Shown: piece by piece, positions 33,292 to 43,114 of the stretch | Layout of the letters: the number at the start of each line of letters is the position of its first letter | Numbering within the stretch: position 1 is the stretch's first letter | DNA from: Muribaculaceae bacterium | GTDB lineage: Bacteria; Bacteroidota; Bacteroidia; Bacteroidales; Muribaculaceae | DNA: 64,000 bases | Assembly: GCA_017621055.1 (NCBI GenBank) | Contig: JAGATX010000009.1 | Coordinates: 62,001 to 126,000, forward strand | Reading direction: 5' to 3' | Notes under the pieces: model-generated | The model's database searches: none | Seen by the model: only the letters and a program-made list of their open reading frames with translations | What the model was told of the DNA's origin: nothing | Program-made: the position numbers and the translations under genes

Positions 33292-34668
33292 ATGCGATTT
33301 ATCCATTCTCTTATAGTATCGGTACTTGCGGCAGCTCTCGCGGCTGTCGTGGCGACGTCGTGCAGCGGCGCCGACGAGCCCCTTATCCCGGAAGGCGAGG
33401 GGTCCTCCATGGGTGCCGAGGCCTCGTTCATCCTGGAGGTGAACGGTGAGAATAGCGGTTCGCGTGCTCCTTCTGTTCCGGCGGGCGGCTACGACCCCGG
33501 TGCCGGCTACGAAAACTATATCGATATACCCGGACGCGATTTCCGCTTCTACTTTTTCGACGCCAACGATAAATTCATCGATACTCTGGAGATAACGATG
33601 CTGCAGCCGGTGGGCACGAGCGCACATGCCAAGCGCTACCGTGTGGACGGACGTCTGCCTGCGGCGCTCGCCACGCAGCCCTTCAAGGTGGTGGCTCTGG
33701 CAAACTGGGGCCGCGACAACTACCCCGACTCACCTTCGACCATCGATGATCTGTTCGACACGCAGTATACTTTCGCTCCCTCGCGCATGGCGCTGAGCGA
33801 GACCAACACCGTGCCCCTCTATGGCGTGACTAACCTGCTCACCGACATCCGCTTCAACTCCGAAAACTGGACCGACCTCGGCAAAATCCACCTGTTGCGC
33901 GCCTTCGCAAAGGTAGAGGTGCGCGTGGCCGAACAGTGCGCCGCAACTCTAAAATCGGTGACGATGACGCGCTACAACACGGGCGGATACAATGCTCCCG
34001 CCGGCGTGACCCTGCAGGATCAGTATGTGCACAACAACTACGACACCGACTATACCGGCGCCGCATATGTGCCGGAGGGCGTGGGTGTGGGCACCGATCT
34101 GGTCATGATGCCTATGGCCGGCGGCGGTTTCATTGCCTATGTGCCGGAATACCGCAATGTGGGTGTTGGCAGCGCTAACCGCACGCGCTTCATCCTGCGT
34201 TTTGTCGGCGAAGACGACTCCAAGAGCTACTCTCTGGAGTTCGCACGCTTCGACGACCCCACGCAGCCGCCGATGGACATCCTCCGCAACGTATGGTATC
34301 GGTTCATAGTGAATAAAATCGACGATAACATCGATATCAAGATCCACTGCAAGGTACAGGTCGTGCCTTATTCGCAGGTAGTGCTCAACCCCGAGTTCGG
34401 CCTGTTGATAGGTTCCAAGTTGGTTGCCATCCGCGATGCCGACGGAAATATTCTTTACTATTACGACCGCGAGACCGGGCTGTACTATTACGACCCCAAC
34501 GGGCTGTCGCCTGTGGGCAAGGAGCCCTACCCGGGTCTGATGAAAGACCCTGTCAAGGGCTGGAACATTGTCCGCGACGACTTCGGTCGTTTCAAGTACT
34601 ACTACGACCCCGCCACCGGCAAATACTACAACATTGACCGCGAAGAAATACCGGATCCTACAAGATGA
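33292..34668 (+). CDS. Fimbrial minor subunit-like lipoprotein with Tyr-rich tail
   Basis: 458 residues. Lipoprotein signal (AAVVATSC, Cys near residue 24), then a fimbrillin-like body: FRFYFFDANDKFIDTLEITM, FKVVALANWG, and MDILRNVWYRFIVNKIDDN in the place where such subunits normally end. The last 86 residues are unusual: Tyr-rich repeats YYYDRETGLYYYDPNG and YYYDPATGKYYNIDREE. It is probably an accessory or tip component of the fimbria. Its stop overlaps the start of the next gene (ATGA). Confidence 0.75.
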   Translation: MRFIHSLIVSVLAAALAAVVATSCSGADEPLIPEGEGSSMGAEASFILEVNGENSGSRAPSVPAGGYDPGAGYENYIDIPGRDFRFYFFDANDKFIDTLEITMLQPVGTSAHAKRYRVDGRLPAALATQPFKVVALANWGRDNYPDSPSTIDDLFDTQYTFAPSRMALSETNTVPLYGVTNLLTDIRFNSENWTDLGKIHLLRAFAKVEVRVAEQCAATLKSVTMTRYNTGGYNAPAGVTLQDQYVHNNYDTDYTGAAYVPEGVGVGTDLVMMPMAGGGFIAYVPEYRNVGVGSANRTRFILRFVGEDDSKSYSLEFARFDDPTQPPMDILRNVWYRFIVNKIDDNIDIKIHCKVQVVPYSQVVLNPEFGLLIGSKLVAIRDADGNILYYYDRETGLYYYDPNGLSPVGKEPYPGLMKDPVKGWNIVRDDFGRFKYYYDPATGKYYNIDREEIPDPTR

Positions 34669-37600
34669 ACAAGTATATTTACCATATAATAACCATATTC
34701 ATAGCCTTGGCCTCGTGCCTGGCCTTTGCCTCGTGCGAGGACGATTTCGACACGAGCCGTTTTGTTGTCGGCGAGGGTGACGCTACCGTGCATTTCAGCC
34801 TTACCTATGATGCCGAGGCTGAGGTGGACATGAGCCGCGCATATCCCGGCGGCGCTCCCGGCAACAGCATACAGAACATCCACAACCTGTCGATGTTCGT
34901 CTACGATACCAATGGCAATCTTCTCGGCGACCGCATAGACGTATATCCCCTGGCGTCGGCGGGCGTGACAAACGTCAACAATTCACCAAATGTGGACAAC
35001 ACCATCGCCGGCGAACGCCCTAACCCCGACATGCAGACAGGGCGCGTGGAGTTCGACCTCACCATGCAGTCCGGCCGTTACTATATCTACGCGGTGGCGA
35101 ATGTGGAGAACATAGGCCAGTACGCCGGTCAGTATGCCACACGCGACGGTCTCAAGAACATAAGCTTCAAGTGGAACGTGACCGACGTTACCAAAAACAG
35201 CCAGATGTTCGGCATTTTCACGCGCGAACCCGATCGCGCCGCCACCGACGATACCTACATCATCGTTCCTGCCGGCGCCGCCAGCCTCCACAGCTGGGTG
35301 CGTCGCCTCGCCTCGAAGGTCACCGTGGCGTTCGACGGCTCGGGCCTTTTCGACGGTGTGGAAATCTATGTGCAGGATATTCAGATAAAGGACATACCCT
35401 CGCGCTGCTATCTCGGACGAAACAACTCGCCGGGCATGAATCCCGACAGCACGAACGTGAGCCGCTCGCTCATGCACGACGAGAGCTATGAGGACCACCT
35501 CATATACAACGGTATGCAGCACAACGTGCAGGATATCGACGTCAATACCGCCACACTCGTGCCCGATAACTTCCTGCATATCTGCAAGCGCGTGCACCCA
35601 TATCTGGGCAAAGGACCCGACACCGGCGATACCGCCGCCACGCACGCGCAATCGGCGCCCGCCCTCTTTTTCTATGAAAACATCCAGGGCACGGGCAACC
35701 ACAAGGCGCAGAGCAACGACGGAACCCACATCGAGTTCCCCACCCCGGACTCCACGAAGGTGAACACCGGCTGGAAGAACGAGAAAGCCTTCGGTACATG
35801 GATAGAAGTGCGGGCCATATACCGCTGCACTTTCCAGGACGGCAGCGTCAGCCAGGGGCCGATAGTATACCGCTTTATGCTCGGACGCAACATCACCACC
35901 GACTACAGCTGCGTGCGCAACACCCATTACAAACTCACCCTTAAACTCAAAGGCTACGCCAACCAGTACAACTGGAACATAGACTACGACGAGCCGGGCG
36001 ATATCCTCGCCCAGTCGCCGCAGTTCATATCCTATATGTACAATAAGAAGATGGTGACGGTGGTGCGCGTCAAGGGCGAAATCGACCCTGACCGGCCTTA
36101 TCTCTTCGCCGAGATAGGACAGCCGGCAGTGAACTCTACTGAAGGACCTTATCATGTCAACGCCGATTCATGGGCGGAACACAATACCTATTGGCGTCCG
36201 TGGGGCGACGATTCCGAGCGCTTCCCCTCGCCATGGGGCGTCAGTGACCCGTATGACCCTGAGCATAAGTTCTTTCATCAGGGCGATGTGAAACGCGACG
36301 GTCCATGGGTGAGCTTCCTCACCCTTCGCGAGCCGCATTTGATCCGTCTTTCGCCTGCAAACTACGACTTCCAAAGTTCGAGAGCCTATGGCGCCGCGGA
36401 TGAACAGGGCTTTATATATACCAACTGGGGAAAGAAACCCACAGGAATACCTGCCAATCCCCTCGCTGAAACCTGCAAGGGATGGCGTGCATACCAGATA
36501 GGCAGCAGCGCTACCGATGAAACCCAAACCATGGAGGCCGCCCGTGACGGCGACGGTTCTTATACTGTGCGTGTCACCCGCCGCAAGACCGCCGTTCCGG
36601 GTCAATTGGGTACTCCGATAGAGCGCGTGTTCACCATTCCTCTCTATACCCGCGCCAAGGAGATTGTGACCTCCACCGGCTACACCGGCGGCAACCCTTA
36701 TCAGGCTTTTCCCCGCAAATCGAAGGTGCGGTTCTTTGTCTACGTGATGGAGGGTGGTGTCAGCAAGCTCAAGGAGGTGTTTGTGGACATAATTCAGGTT
36801 CGTAGAGTTGTCAATCCCACCGGCGTGATACGCAGCGACACCGACAACAGCCCTTTCCATGTCACAATGATGATACGCCATGACCAGGACGAGAGTGAGC
36901 CCTATATACCCATTATGTCGTATGGTGACTGGAGCGCAGAGATTATGGACGGTTCCGACCCCATATGCGTGCTCACTTCCACAGCCGACGGCAGCGGTGC
37001 CGGCGTACCGCAGGTTGCCACTCAGCGAATACAGGGCGCCGACCAGCACAACGTGGACTTCCGCATTGAGTTCACCGGAGCAAAGGGCTTTGCGGCCATA
37101 CGCGTGCGCTACCACAACTATACGTGCGAGCACGATATCTTTGTGCGAAAGGGCTATACGGAAGATGTTACCTTAAATGGAGTTACATGGGCTTCGCGTA
37201 ATGTCAGGAGGTTTGTCAACGGAGTCCCTGAATTCGCCACATCTCCTCTCGATGAGGGCTCTCTTTTCCGTCGTGGGTCGTTCATAGGTATAAAGAACAG
37301 TCATAACGTCACCCATGCCCCCGAAAATGGCATTGTGGCTGCAGAGCGCTTCCGCGCTACATATAATGCGGCTCCGGAAAATTTCAACTCGGCGCCACAG
37401 AAGTGGCTGGCTAATAACTATTCTACGCCTTTCGATGTATATCTCGCCAACGGCAATACAGGTACAAAGACCTGGGCAGGTTGCGCACCGGCGAAGAATG
37501 CAGCTACCATAGCCGACTGGCAAATAGCCGCTTCCTCAGATTATCAGATTGCCGAGGCTCTCGACTACTACCAGGCTATTCCCGTGGCGACCAATACGCC

Positions 37601-38147
37601 TGACCACGACATAGGGTTTGTGTACGGTATACTCTATGGTGACGGCGCTGTCGAAACTGCGACCGACCCTAATGTGGCGTCCGGCTACATCGGCGAAATC
37701 GACGGTTCGTCAAGCTCAAAGGGTATGCTCGGTATTTTCCTGTTCAACCGCCATCTGGTGAACAATCAGGGATACAAGCATATATTCTTCCCCATGGGAG
37801 CGCGTGGTTACGGTCGGCGCAAGAATGGTAGTTCATGGCGAAACAATGACCCTCACGGTTATCTGCGCTACGCCACGCGAAGCCAGTTCTTCGGATATTA
37901 TAAAGCTGACCAAAAGTCAATGTCGCTGTTGCCGTTCTTCTACGATCTATATCGCCGACCCGGCGCCGTTTATTGGTGCCGGACACGCGAGAACACCTCG
38001 AATGGTAGTGTCAGTGATATTCGTAAATCTTCTGCCTTCGATATGAATTTCTTCACCATGGGTTTCGAAGGGTTCGAGAACGGCGCCTGCGTCAGCGGAA
38101 ACGGTCAGGACAGTGATGCCTGCTTCATCCGTCTGGTGAGAAAGTAG
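34665..38147 (+). CDS. Large DUF4906-like fimbrial-operon lipoprotein with C-terminal FISUMP-like domain
   Basis: 1160 residues. Lipoprotein signal with SCLAFASCEDD (Cys near 24). The N-terminal part (about 35-450) looks fimbrillin-like (NLSMFVYDTNGNLLGDRIDV, FMLGRNITTDYSCVRNTHY). The middle (about 450-830) resembles the DUF4906 proteins found at the end of such operons. The C-terminal part (about 832-1160) begins VTLNGVTWASRNVRRF and ends SDACFIRLVRK, resembling FISUMP/C-type-lectin-like domains. It may be the tip adhesin (inference). The last 2 kb are less GC-rich than the first genes of the operon. Confidence 0.72.
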   Translation: MNKYIYHIITIFIALASCLAFASCEDDFDTSRFVVGEGDATVHFSLTYDAEAEVDMSRAYPGGAPGNSIQNIHNLSMFVYDTNGNLLGDRIDVYPLASAGVTNVNNSPNVDNTIAGERPNPDMQTGRVEFDLTMQSGRYYIYAVANVENIGQYAGQYATRDGLKNISFKWNVTDVTKNSQMFGIFTREPDRAATDDTYIIVPAGAASLHSWVRRLASKVTVAFDGSGLFDGVEIYVQDIQIKDIPSRCYLGRNNSPGMNPDSTNVSRSLMHDESYEDHLIYNGMQHNVQDIDVNTATLVPDNFLHICKRVHPYLGKGPDTGDTAATHAQSAPALFFYENIQGTGNHKAQSNDGTHIEFPTPDSTKVNTGWKNEKAFGTWIEVRAIYRCTFQDGSVSQGPIVYRFMLGRNITTDYSCVRNTHYKLTLKLKGYANQYNWNIDYDEPGDILAQSPQFISYMYNKKMVTVVRVKGEIDPDRPYLFAEIGQPAVNSTEGPYHVNADSWAEHNTYWRPWGDDSERFPSPWGVSDPYDPEHKFFHQGDVKRDGPWVSFLTLREPHLIRLSPANYDFQSSRAYGAADEQGFIYTNWGKKPTGIPANPLAETCKGWRAYQIGSSATDETQTMEAARDGDGSYTVRVTRRKTAVPGQLGTPIERVFTIPLYTRAKEIVTSTGYTGGNPYQAFPRKSKVRFFVYVMEGGVSKLKEVFVDIIQVRRVVNPTGVIRSDTDNSPFHVTMMIRHDQDESEPYIPIMSYGDWSAEIMDGSDPICVLTSTADGSGAGVPQVATQRIQGADQHNVDFRIEFTGAKGFAAIRVRYHNYTCEHDIFVRKGYTEDVTLNGVTWASRNVRRFVNGVPEFATSPLDEGSLFRRGSFIGIKNSHNVTHAPENGIVAAERFRATYNAAPENFNSAPQKWLANNYSTPFDVYLANGNTGTKTWAGCAPAKNAATIADWQIAASSDYQIAEALDYYQAIPVATNTPDHDIGFVYGILYGDGAVETATDPNVASGYIGEIDGSSSSKGMLGIFLFNRHLVNNQGYKHIFFPMGARGYGRRKNGSSWRNNDPHGYLRYATRSQFFGYYKADQKSMSLLPFFYDLYRRPGAVYWCRTRENTSNGSVSDIRKSSAFDMNFFTMGFEGFENGACVSGNGQDSDACFIRLVRK

Positions 38148-38159
38148 CAAATCCGCCCA

Positions 38160-38318
38160 TCCGACTGCCTGCATCGATGGCCTCGCCAGTAGTAGGAGCA
38201 TCCCTACGAGGACTTGAAAACATCGGTAAGCGGGAGCCCGTCTGGGCGATATCTCAACAACCCATGCGCGGAGCGTAGCGGAGCCATGTGATTGTGCATC
38301 CCCCGGAATCTCCATAAG
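38160..38318. repeat. Structured intergenic segment (candidate dispersed element)
   Basis: Between the last fimbrial gene and the tRNA terminator. It has no plausible gene and carries imperfect inverted repeats (for example CATGCGCGGAGCG and a partly complementary AGCGGAGCCATG near 38263-38290). The repeat status is inference from one copy only. Confidence 0.3.
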
Positions 38319-38327
38319 CGCACAAAC

Positions 38328-38358
38328 AAAAAGAGCCTCCCGGATGGGAAGCTCTTTT
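38328..38358. terminator. Bidirectional terminator between the fimbrial operon and tRNA-Glu
   Basis: AAAAGAGC.CTCCC pairs with GGGAaGCTCTTTT around a short loop. Runs of A and T on the two sides allow action on both strands. Confidence 0.8.
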
Positions 38359-38367
38359 GCGGCGTTG

Positions 38368-38440
38368 TAGCGAATCAGGGAATCGAACCCTGGTCTCCAC
38401 CGTGAGAGGGTGGCGTGCTAGGCCACTACACTAAATCGCC
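38368..38440 (-). tRNA. tRNA-Glu (anticodon CTC)
   Basis: A 73-nt cloverleaf without encoded CCA. Anticodon stem CCACC/GGTGG with loop CTCTCAC gives anticodon CTC. T arm CAGGG-TTCGATT-CCCTG, D stem GTGT/GCAC, and a 4-nt variable loop as in other tRNA-Glu. The acceptor stem (GGCGATT/ATTCGCT) has a T-T mismatch at 6-67 and a G-T at 1-72. A good promoter and a terminator flank it. Confidence 0.85.
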
Positions 38441-38455
38441 TTTTGTTTAGCACTG

Positions 38456-38486
38456 CAAAGTTACGCACATTTTCGCGAACTGACAA
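38456..38486 (-). promoter_or_regulatory. Promoter of tRNA-Glu
   Basis: On the minus strand TTG (38484-38486), 20 bp, TAACTTTG (38456-38463). Confidence 0.7.
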
Positions 38487-38530
38487 GGGTTGTGGCGTGA
38501 TTTAACCTTTATTAACTACGTGCAATGGCC

Positions 38531-41308
38531 TTACAACTTGGTCTTGAGGTATTTGCCGGTTATCGAGGCGGGATTTGCTGCAATCTGTTCCGGTGTGCCG
38601 ATTGCCACGATGTTGCCGCCGGCATCGCCGCCGTCCGGGCCGAGGTCTATTATGTGGTCGGCGCACTTAATCACATCGAGGTTGTGCTCCACCACTATTA
38701 TGGTGTGGCCCATAGCCAGCAGCCGGTCGAAAGCCTTGAGGAGCATGCGGATATCGTGGAAATGAAGGCCGGTGGTAGGCTCGTCGAAGACGAAGAGGGT
38801 GGGCCGGCGCTCGTCGATGGCCAGATAGTATGCGAGTTTCACGCGCTGATTCTCGCCGCCGGAGAGCGATGAGGAGTTCTGACCGAGTTTTATGTATCCC
38901 AGCCCCACTTCCTGGAGGGGAAGAAGCCTCTGCACAATGCGTTTTTCGGTCTTTCCGTCGGTTTTCCCGAAGAATTCTATAGCTTCGTCGACGGTGAGGT
39001 CGAGGACATCGGCGATATTGAGGCCATTATATTTCACTTCGAGGACATCGCGCTTGAAGCGCTTGCCGTGGCACTCCTCGCACTCTATGGTGACGTCGGC
39101 GAGGAACTGCATTTCGATAGTAATCACGCCTTCGCCCTTGCATGCCTCGCAGCGGCCGCCCTCGGTGTTGAACGAGAACGACGTGGGCGTGAGGTCGAGC
39201 TGCCGTGCGGCCTGCTGGGCGCCGAAAAGAGCGCGTATTTCGTCGTAGGCCTTGAGGTAGGTGGCAGGGTTGGAGCGTGTGGAGCGTCCGATGGGGTTCT
39301 GGTCGACGAAAACGATGTCTTTAATCCTTGCGAGGTCGCCTTTTAGGTCGCTGAACGAGCCGGGGATATCGCCTTCGCCATAGATATGGCGGTATACGGC
39401 GCGGAAAAAGATGTCGCGCACCAGCGTGGACTTGCCGGAGCCGCTCACGCCCGTCACGGCGGTGAGGACGCCCAGGGGGAAGTTGGCGGTGACATTCTTG
39501 AGGTTGTTTGCGGCGGCGCCTTCTATGGTTATCATGTCGTGGAGCCTACGGCGCGTGGCCGGCACGGGAATGGACAGTTCGCCGGTGAGATATTTGGCTG
39601 TGAAGCTTTCGGTAGCTTCCGGAAGCCGCTCTGCCGGACCCTGAAAGACAATTTGGCCGCCGAGACGACCGGCGGCAGGACCGACGTCGATAATCTGATC
39701 GGCGGCGCGCATCATTTCCTCGTCGTGTTCCACCACTACCACGGTGTTGCCGAGGCCCTGCAGGCGACGCAGCACGCCGATGAGGCGGTCAGTGTCGCGC
39801 GGGTGGAGGCCTATTGATGGCTCGTCGAGAATATAAATGGAACCTACCAGGCTGCTGCCCAGCGAGGTGGCGAGGTTTATGCGCTGACTCTCGCCGCCGC
39901 TGAGGCTGTTGCTGAGGCGGTCGAGGGTGAGGTAACCCAGACCGACATCGACAAGGAAGCCCAGGCGTTTGGTAATCTCGGTGAGGAGGCGGTCGGCGAT
40001 CTTGCTGTCGTTGCCGTCGAGCGTGAGATTCTGGAACCAGGCCAGCAGTTCGGCCACAGGCATGGTGACAAGCTCGGTGATGGTGCGGCCGCCGACCTTG
40101 ACATATGCGGCTTCGCGGCGCAGACGGGTGCCGTGGCACAGACGGCACGTTGTTTTGCCGCGGTAGCGTGCCATTATCATGCGGAATTCTATTGCCTGAC
40201 GCTGCGAGGCAACCCAGTCGAAATAGGCGTTGATACCTTTCACCTTGGCACCGTCGCCCTCCCAGAGAAAGCGGCGCTGTTCGTCGGTAAGCTCGCGGTA
40301 AGGGGTATGGATGGGGAATCCGGTGGCGTTATGGATAAAGTCGCTGAGCCAGACCTTGGATTTGGGGCCGCGCCAGGGCGCTACGGCGTCGCTGTAGAGC
40401 GACAGCGCCGGATTGGGGATAACGAGTTCCTCGGCGATATCGAGGGTTTTGCCGAAGCCCTCGCAGCGGGGGCACGCGCCGACGGGGTTGTTGAAGTTGA
40501 ACATCTGGTCGCTGACCTCGGGGAAAACCATTCCGTCGGCTTCGAAGCGTTTTGAGAACGAGCGCATGGAGAGTTTGCCGTCGGCGTCCCACCACAGGAG
40601 CATGCACTCGTCGTGACCTTCGAAAAAGGCAGTCTCAGCCGACTCGGTGAGGCGCGAAATCTCGTCGGGGCTGTCGCTGACGGCAAGACGGTCCACAAGG
40701 AGGAGGGGCAGCGTTCTGGAGCGTCCCTGCCGGTAATCGGCGAAGTCCACAAAATAACCTTTGGCATCGATAACGCGCGAATAGCCTTCCTGACCGTAGA
40801 CCTCGAGCTGCTGATCGAGGGAGCGGCCCTGCGGCAGGGTGATGGGCGCCGCAACAGCTATGCGCGTGCCGGCGGGGAGAGCGAGGGCAGCCTCGACAAC
40901 GTTCTCGGCAGTGTGCTTTTTCACCTGGTCGCCGCTGACGGGCGAGAACGTGCGGCCCACCCGGCCGTAGAGCATGCGCAGGTAATCGTATATTTCGGTG
41001 GAGGTTCCCACGGTGGAACGCGGGTTGCGGGTGTTGACCTTCTGCTCGATGGCTATGGCCGGGGGCAACCCGCGGATGAAATCGCACTCGGGCTTGCGCA
41101 GCTTGCCCATGAACTGGCGGGCGTAGGCCGACAGGCTCTCCACATAGCGTCGGCGCCCCTCGGCATATAACGTATCGAAGGCCAGCGACGATTTACCGGA
41201 GCCGGACAGCCCGGTGATGACTATGAATTTATTTCTCGGCAGCTCCAGGTCGATGTTCTTGAGGTTGTTGACCCGTGCGCCTTTTATAACAATATTGGAA
41301 ACCGACAT
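38531..41308 (-). CDS. uvrA: Excinuclease ABC subunit A
   Basis: 925 residues, full length. Walker A sites are [16 protein letters not shown] (about 33) and [14 protein letters not shown] (about 625). ABC signatures are [14 protein letters not shown] and [16 protein letters not shown]. Zinc fingers are CPRCEGFGK and [19 protein letters not shown]...CEECHGKR. It recognises DNA damage and loads UvrB, whose gene is also in this window. It has its own promoter at 41354-41384. Confidence 0.98.
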   Translation of the reverse strand: MSVSNIVIKGARVNNLKNIDLELPRNKFIVITGLSGSGKSSLAFDTLYAEGRRRYVESLSAYARQFMGKLRKPECDFIRGLPPAIAIEQKVNTRNPRSTVGTSTEIYDYLRMLYGRVGRTFSPVSGDQVKKHTAENVVEAALALPAGTRIAVAAPITLPQGRSLDQQLEVYGQEGYSRVIDAKGYFVDFADYRQGRSRTLPLLLVDRLAVSDSPDEISRLTESAETAFFEGHDECMLLWWDADGKLSMRSFSKRFEADGMVFPEVSDQMFNFNNPVGACPRCEGFGKTLDIAEELVIPNPALSLYSDAVAPWRGPKSKVWLSDFIHNATGFPIHTPYRELTDEQRRFLWEGDGAKVKGINAYFDWVASQRQAIEFRMIMARYRGKTTCRLCHGTRLRREAAYVKVGGRTITELVTMPVAELLAWFQNLTLDGNDSKIADRLLTEITKRLGFLVDVGLGYLTLDRLSNSLSGGESQRINLATSLGSSLVGSIYILDEPSIGLHPRDTDRLIGVLRRLQGLGNTVVVVEHDEEMMRAADQIIDVGPAAGRLGGQIVFQGPAERLPEATESFTAKYLTGELSIPVPATRRRLHDMITIEGAAANNLKNVTANFPLGVLTAVTGVSGSGKSTLVRDIFFRAVYRHIYGEGDIPGSFSDLKGDLARIKDIVFVDQNPIGRSTRSNPATYLKAYDEIRALFGAQQAARQLDLTPTSFSFNTEGGRCEACKGEGVITIEMQFLADVTIECEECHGKRFKRDVLEVKYNGLNIADVLDLTVDEAIEFFGKTDGKTEKRIVQRLLPLQEVGLGYIKLGQNSSSLSGGENQRVKLAYYLAIDERRPTLFVFDEPTTGLHFHDIRMLLKAFDRLLAMGHTIIVVEHNLDVIKCADHIIDLGPDGGDAGGNIVAIGTPEQIAANPASITGKYLKTKL

Positions 41309-41353
41309 ATCTGAATAAAAAGAGAGAGACCCCGTCGTGGGGTTATCAAACTA

Positions 41354-41384
41354 CAAAATTACTAAATTTTCCCGACATATGCAA
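41354..41384 (-). promoter_or_regulatory. Promoter of uvrA
   Basis: On the minus strand TTG (41382-41384), 20 bp, TAATTTTG (41354-41361). I see no obvious LexA-type operator. Confidence 0.7.
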
Positions 41385-41397
41385 GAACGGCGCCCTG

Positions 41398-41428
41398 TTG
41401 CAAAATGTGGAAAAAAGCGTTAGCTTTG
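41398..41428 (+). promoter_or_regulatory. Promoter of gltX-waaA
   Basis: TTG (41398-41400), 20 bp, TAGCTTTG (41421-41428). Two more -7-like boxes follow (TACCTTTG 41434-41441, TAACTTTG 41518-41525), the last close to the gene but without a clear -33. More than one start of transcription is possible. Confidence 0.55.
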
Positions 41429-41560
41429 CACCCTACCTTTGCACTTGCCAGTTGAACCTGCAACGACCTCCCGCACGAAAGATAGGGGCAGATAGGGCGT
41501 ATATCGTGAAATTTTGCTAACTTTGCGGAGAATTTGAACGAAAACGAACAAAAAGACATC

Positions 41561-43114
41561 ATGTCGACACCAACACGCGAAGTGAGAGTGCGTTTCGCAC
41601 CGTCGCCCACAGGGCCGCTGCATATCGGCGGCGTACGCACAGCATTATATAACTATCTGTTTGCCCGTCGTAACGGCGGCAAGATGATACTCCGCATAGA
41701 AGATACCGACTCCCAGCGCTTTGTGCCGGGTGCCGAGGATTACATCAACGAGGCACTGGCATGGCTCGGCATAGAAATCGACGAGGGCGTGCGCGAGGGC
41801 GGTCCTTACGGGCCCTATAAGCAGAGCGAGCGCCGCGATATCTACCGCGAGCACGTCAAGATGCTTCTTGACAACGGCAAAGCCTATATAGCATTCGATA
41901 CCCCCGCCGAGCTGGAGGCCGCCCGCGCCGCGCATCCCAATTTCCAGTATGACGCCTCGACGCGCGGAAGCATGCGCAACTCGCTGTCGCTGCCGCCCGA
42001 AGAGGTGAAACGTCTGCTCGACGAAGGCGCACAGTATGTGGTGCGTTTCCGTATCGAGCCGGGCCGCGACGTCGCCGTCGATGACCTGATACGCGGCCGC
42101 GTGACCATAAAAAGCGATATTCTCGACGATAAGGTTCTCTACAAGAGCGCCGATGACCTCCCCACCTATCATCTGGCCAACATAGTGGATGACCATCTGA
42201 TGAAGGTGTCGCACGTTATCCGCGGCGAGGAATGGCTGCCGAGCGCACCTCTGCACGTGCTGCTCTACGAGGCATTTGGCTGGGCTGACACCATGCCGGC
42301 TTTCGTGCATCTGCCGTTGCTGCTCAAGCCCGACGGCAAGGGAAAACTCAGCAAGCGCGACGGCGACCGGCTGGGCTTCCCCGTATTCCCGCTGCTGTGG
42401 ACAGACCCCAAGAGCGGCGACACCTCGGCAGGATATCGCGAGAACGGCTATCTTCCCGAGGCCGTGGTGAATTTTCTGGCTCTTTTGGGCTGGAACCCCG
42501 GCGACGATACCGAGATTATGGATATGGTTACCCTCATCTCCAAATTCTCGCTGGAACACTGCTCCAAAGCCGGCGCAAAGTTCGCTTTCGACAAAGCGAA
42601 ATGGTTCAACCACACCTATCTGCAGGCGCTCCCCGACGATAAACTGGCAGATATGTTCGTGCCCGTCCTCAAGGCTCACGGCGTTGATGCCGGCGCTTTT
42701 GCTCCTGACTACATCGCCAAGGCCGTGTCGCTGGTAAAGAGTCGCATAAACTTTGTCAACGACCTGTGGGACAATGCACGCTTCTTCTTCGTGGCCCCCG
42801 AGAGCTACGATCCCAAGGCTGTGAAGAAACGCTGGAACGCTCAGATGAGCGATATCATGCGCGAACTTGCCGCCCTTCTGCAGTCGGCTCCCGATTTCGG
42901 TTCGGCGGCGCTCGAACCTGCCGTGATGCAATGGATTGCCGACAAGGGCTATCACCTCGGCAATGTGATGAACGCTTTCCGTCTCACTGTCGTTGGCGAG
43001 TGCAAGGGTCCGCATATGTTCGACATCACCGACCTGCTTGGGCGCGACGAGACAATACGCCGCATACTTCGGGGCGCCGACACCATAAAGCCTGTCGATG
43101 AGCCTGCTGTATAA
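41561..43114 (+). CDS. gltX: Glutamate--tRNA ligase
   Basis: 517 residues from ATG 41561; an upstream in-frame TTG (41534) adds nine non-conserved residues. The class I signature is [13 protein letters not shown], and KLSKRDGDR is the KMSKS-type loop. [20 protein letters not shown] is also typical. It charges tRNA-Glu; a tRNA-Glu gene lies 3 kb away. The end overlaps waaA by 17 bp. Confidence 0.97.
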   Translation: MSTPTREVRVRFAPSPTGPLHIGGVRTALYNYLFARRNGGKMILRIEDTDSQRFVPGAEDYINEALAWLGIEIDEGVREGGPYGPYKQSERRDIYREHVKMLLDNGKAYIAFDTPAELEAARAAHPNFQYDASTRGSMRNSLSLPPEEVKRLLDEGAQYVVRFRIEPGRDVAVDDLIRGRVTIKSDILDDKVLYKSADDLPTYHLANIVDDHLMKVSHVIRGEEWLPSAPLHVLLYEAFGWADTMPAFVHLPLLLKPDGKGKLSKRDGDRLGFPVFPLLWTDPKSGDTSAGYRENGYLPEAVVNFLALLGWNPGDDTEIMDMVTLISKFSLEHCSKAGAKFAFDKAKWFNHTYLQALPDDKLADMFVPVLKAHGVDAGAFAPDYIAKAVSLVKSRINFVNDLWDNARFFFVAPESYDPKAVKKRWNAQMSDIMRELAALLQSAPDFGSAALEPAVMQWIADKGYHLGNVMNAFRLTVVGECKGPHMFDITDLLGRDETIRRILRGADTIKPVDEPAV

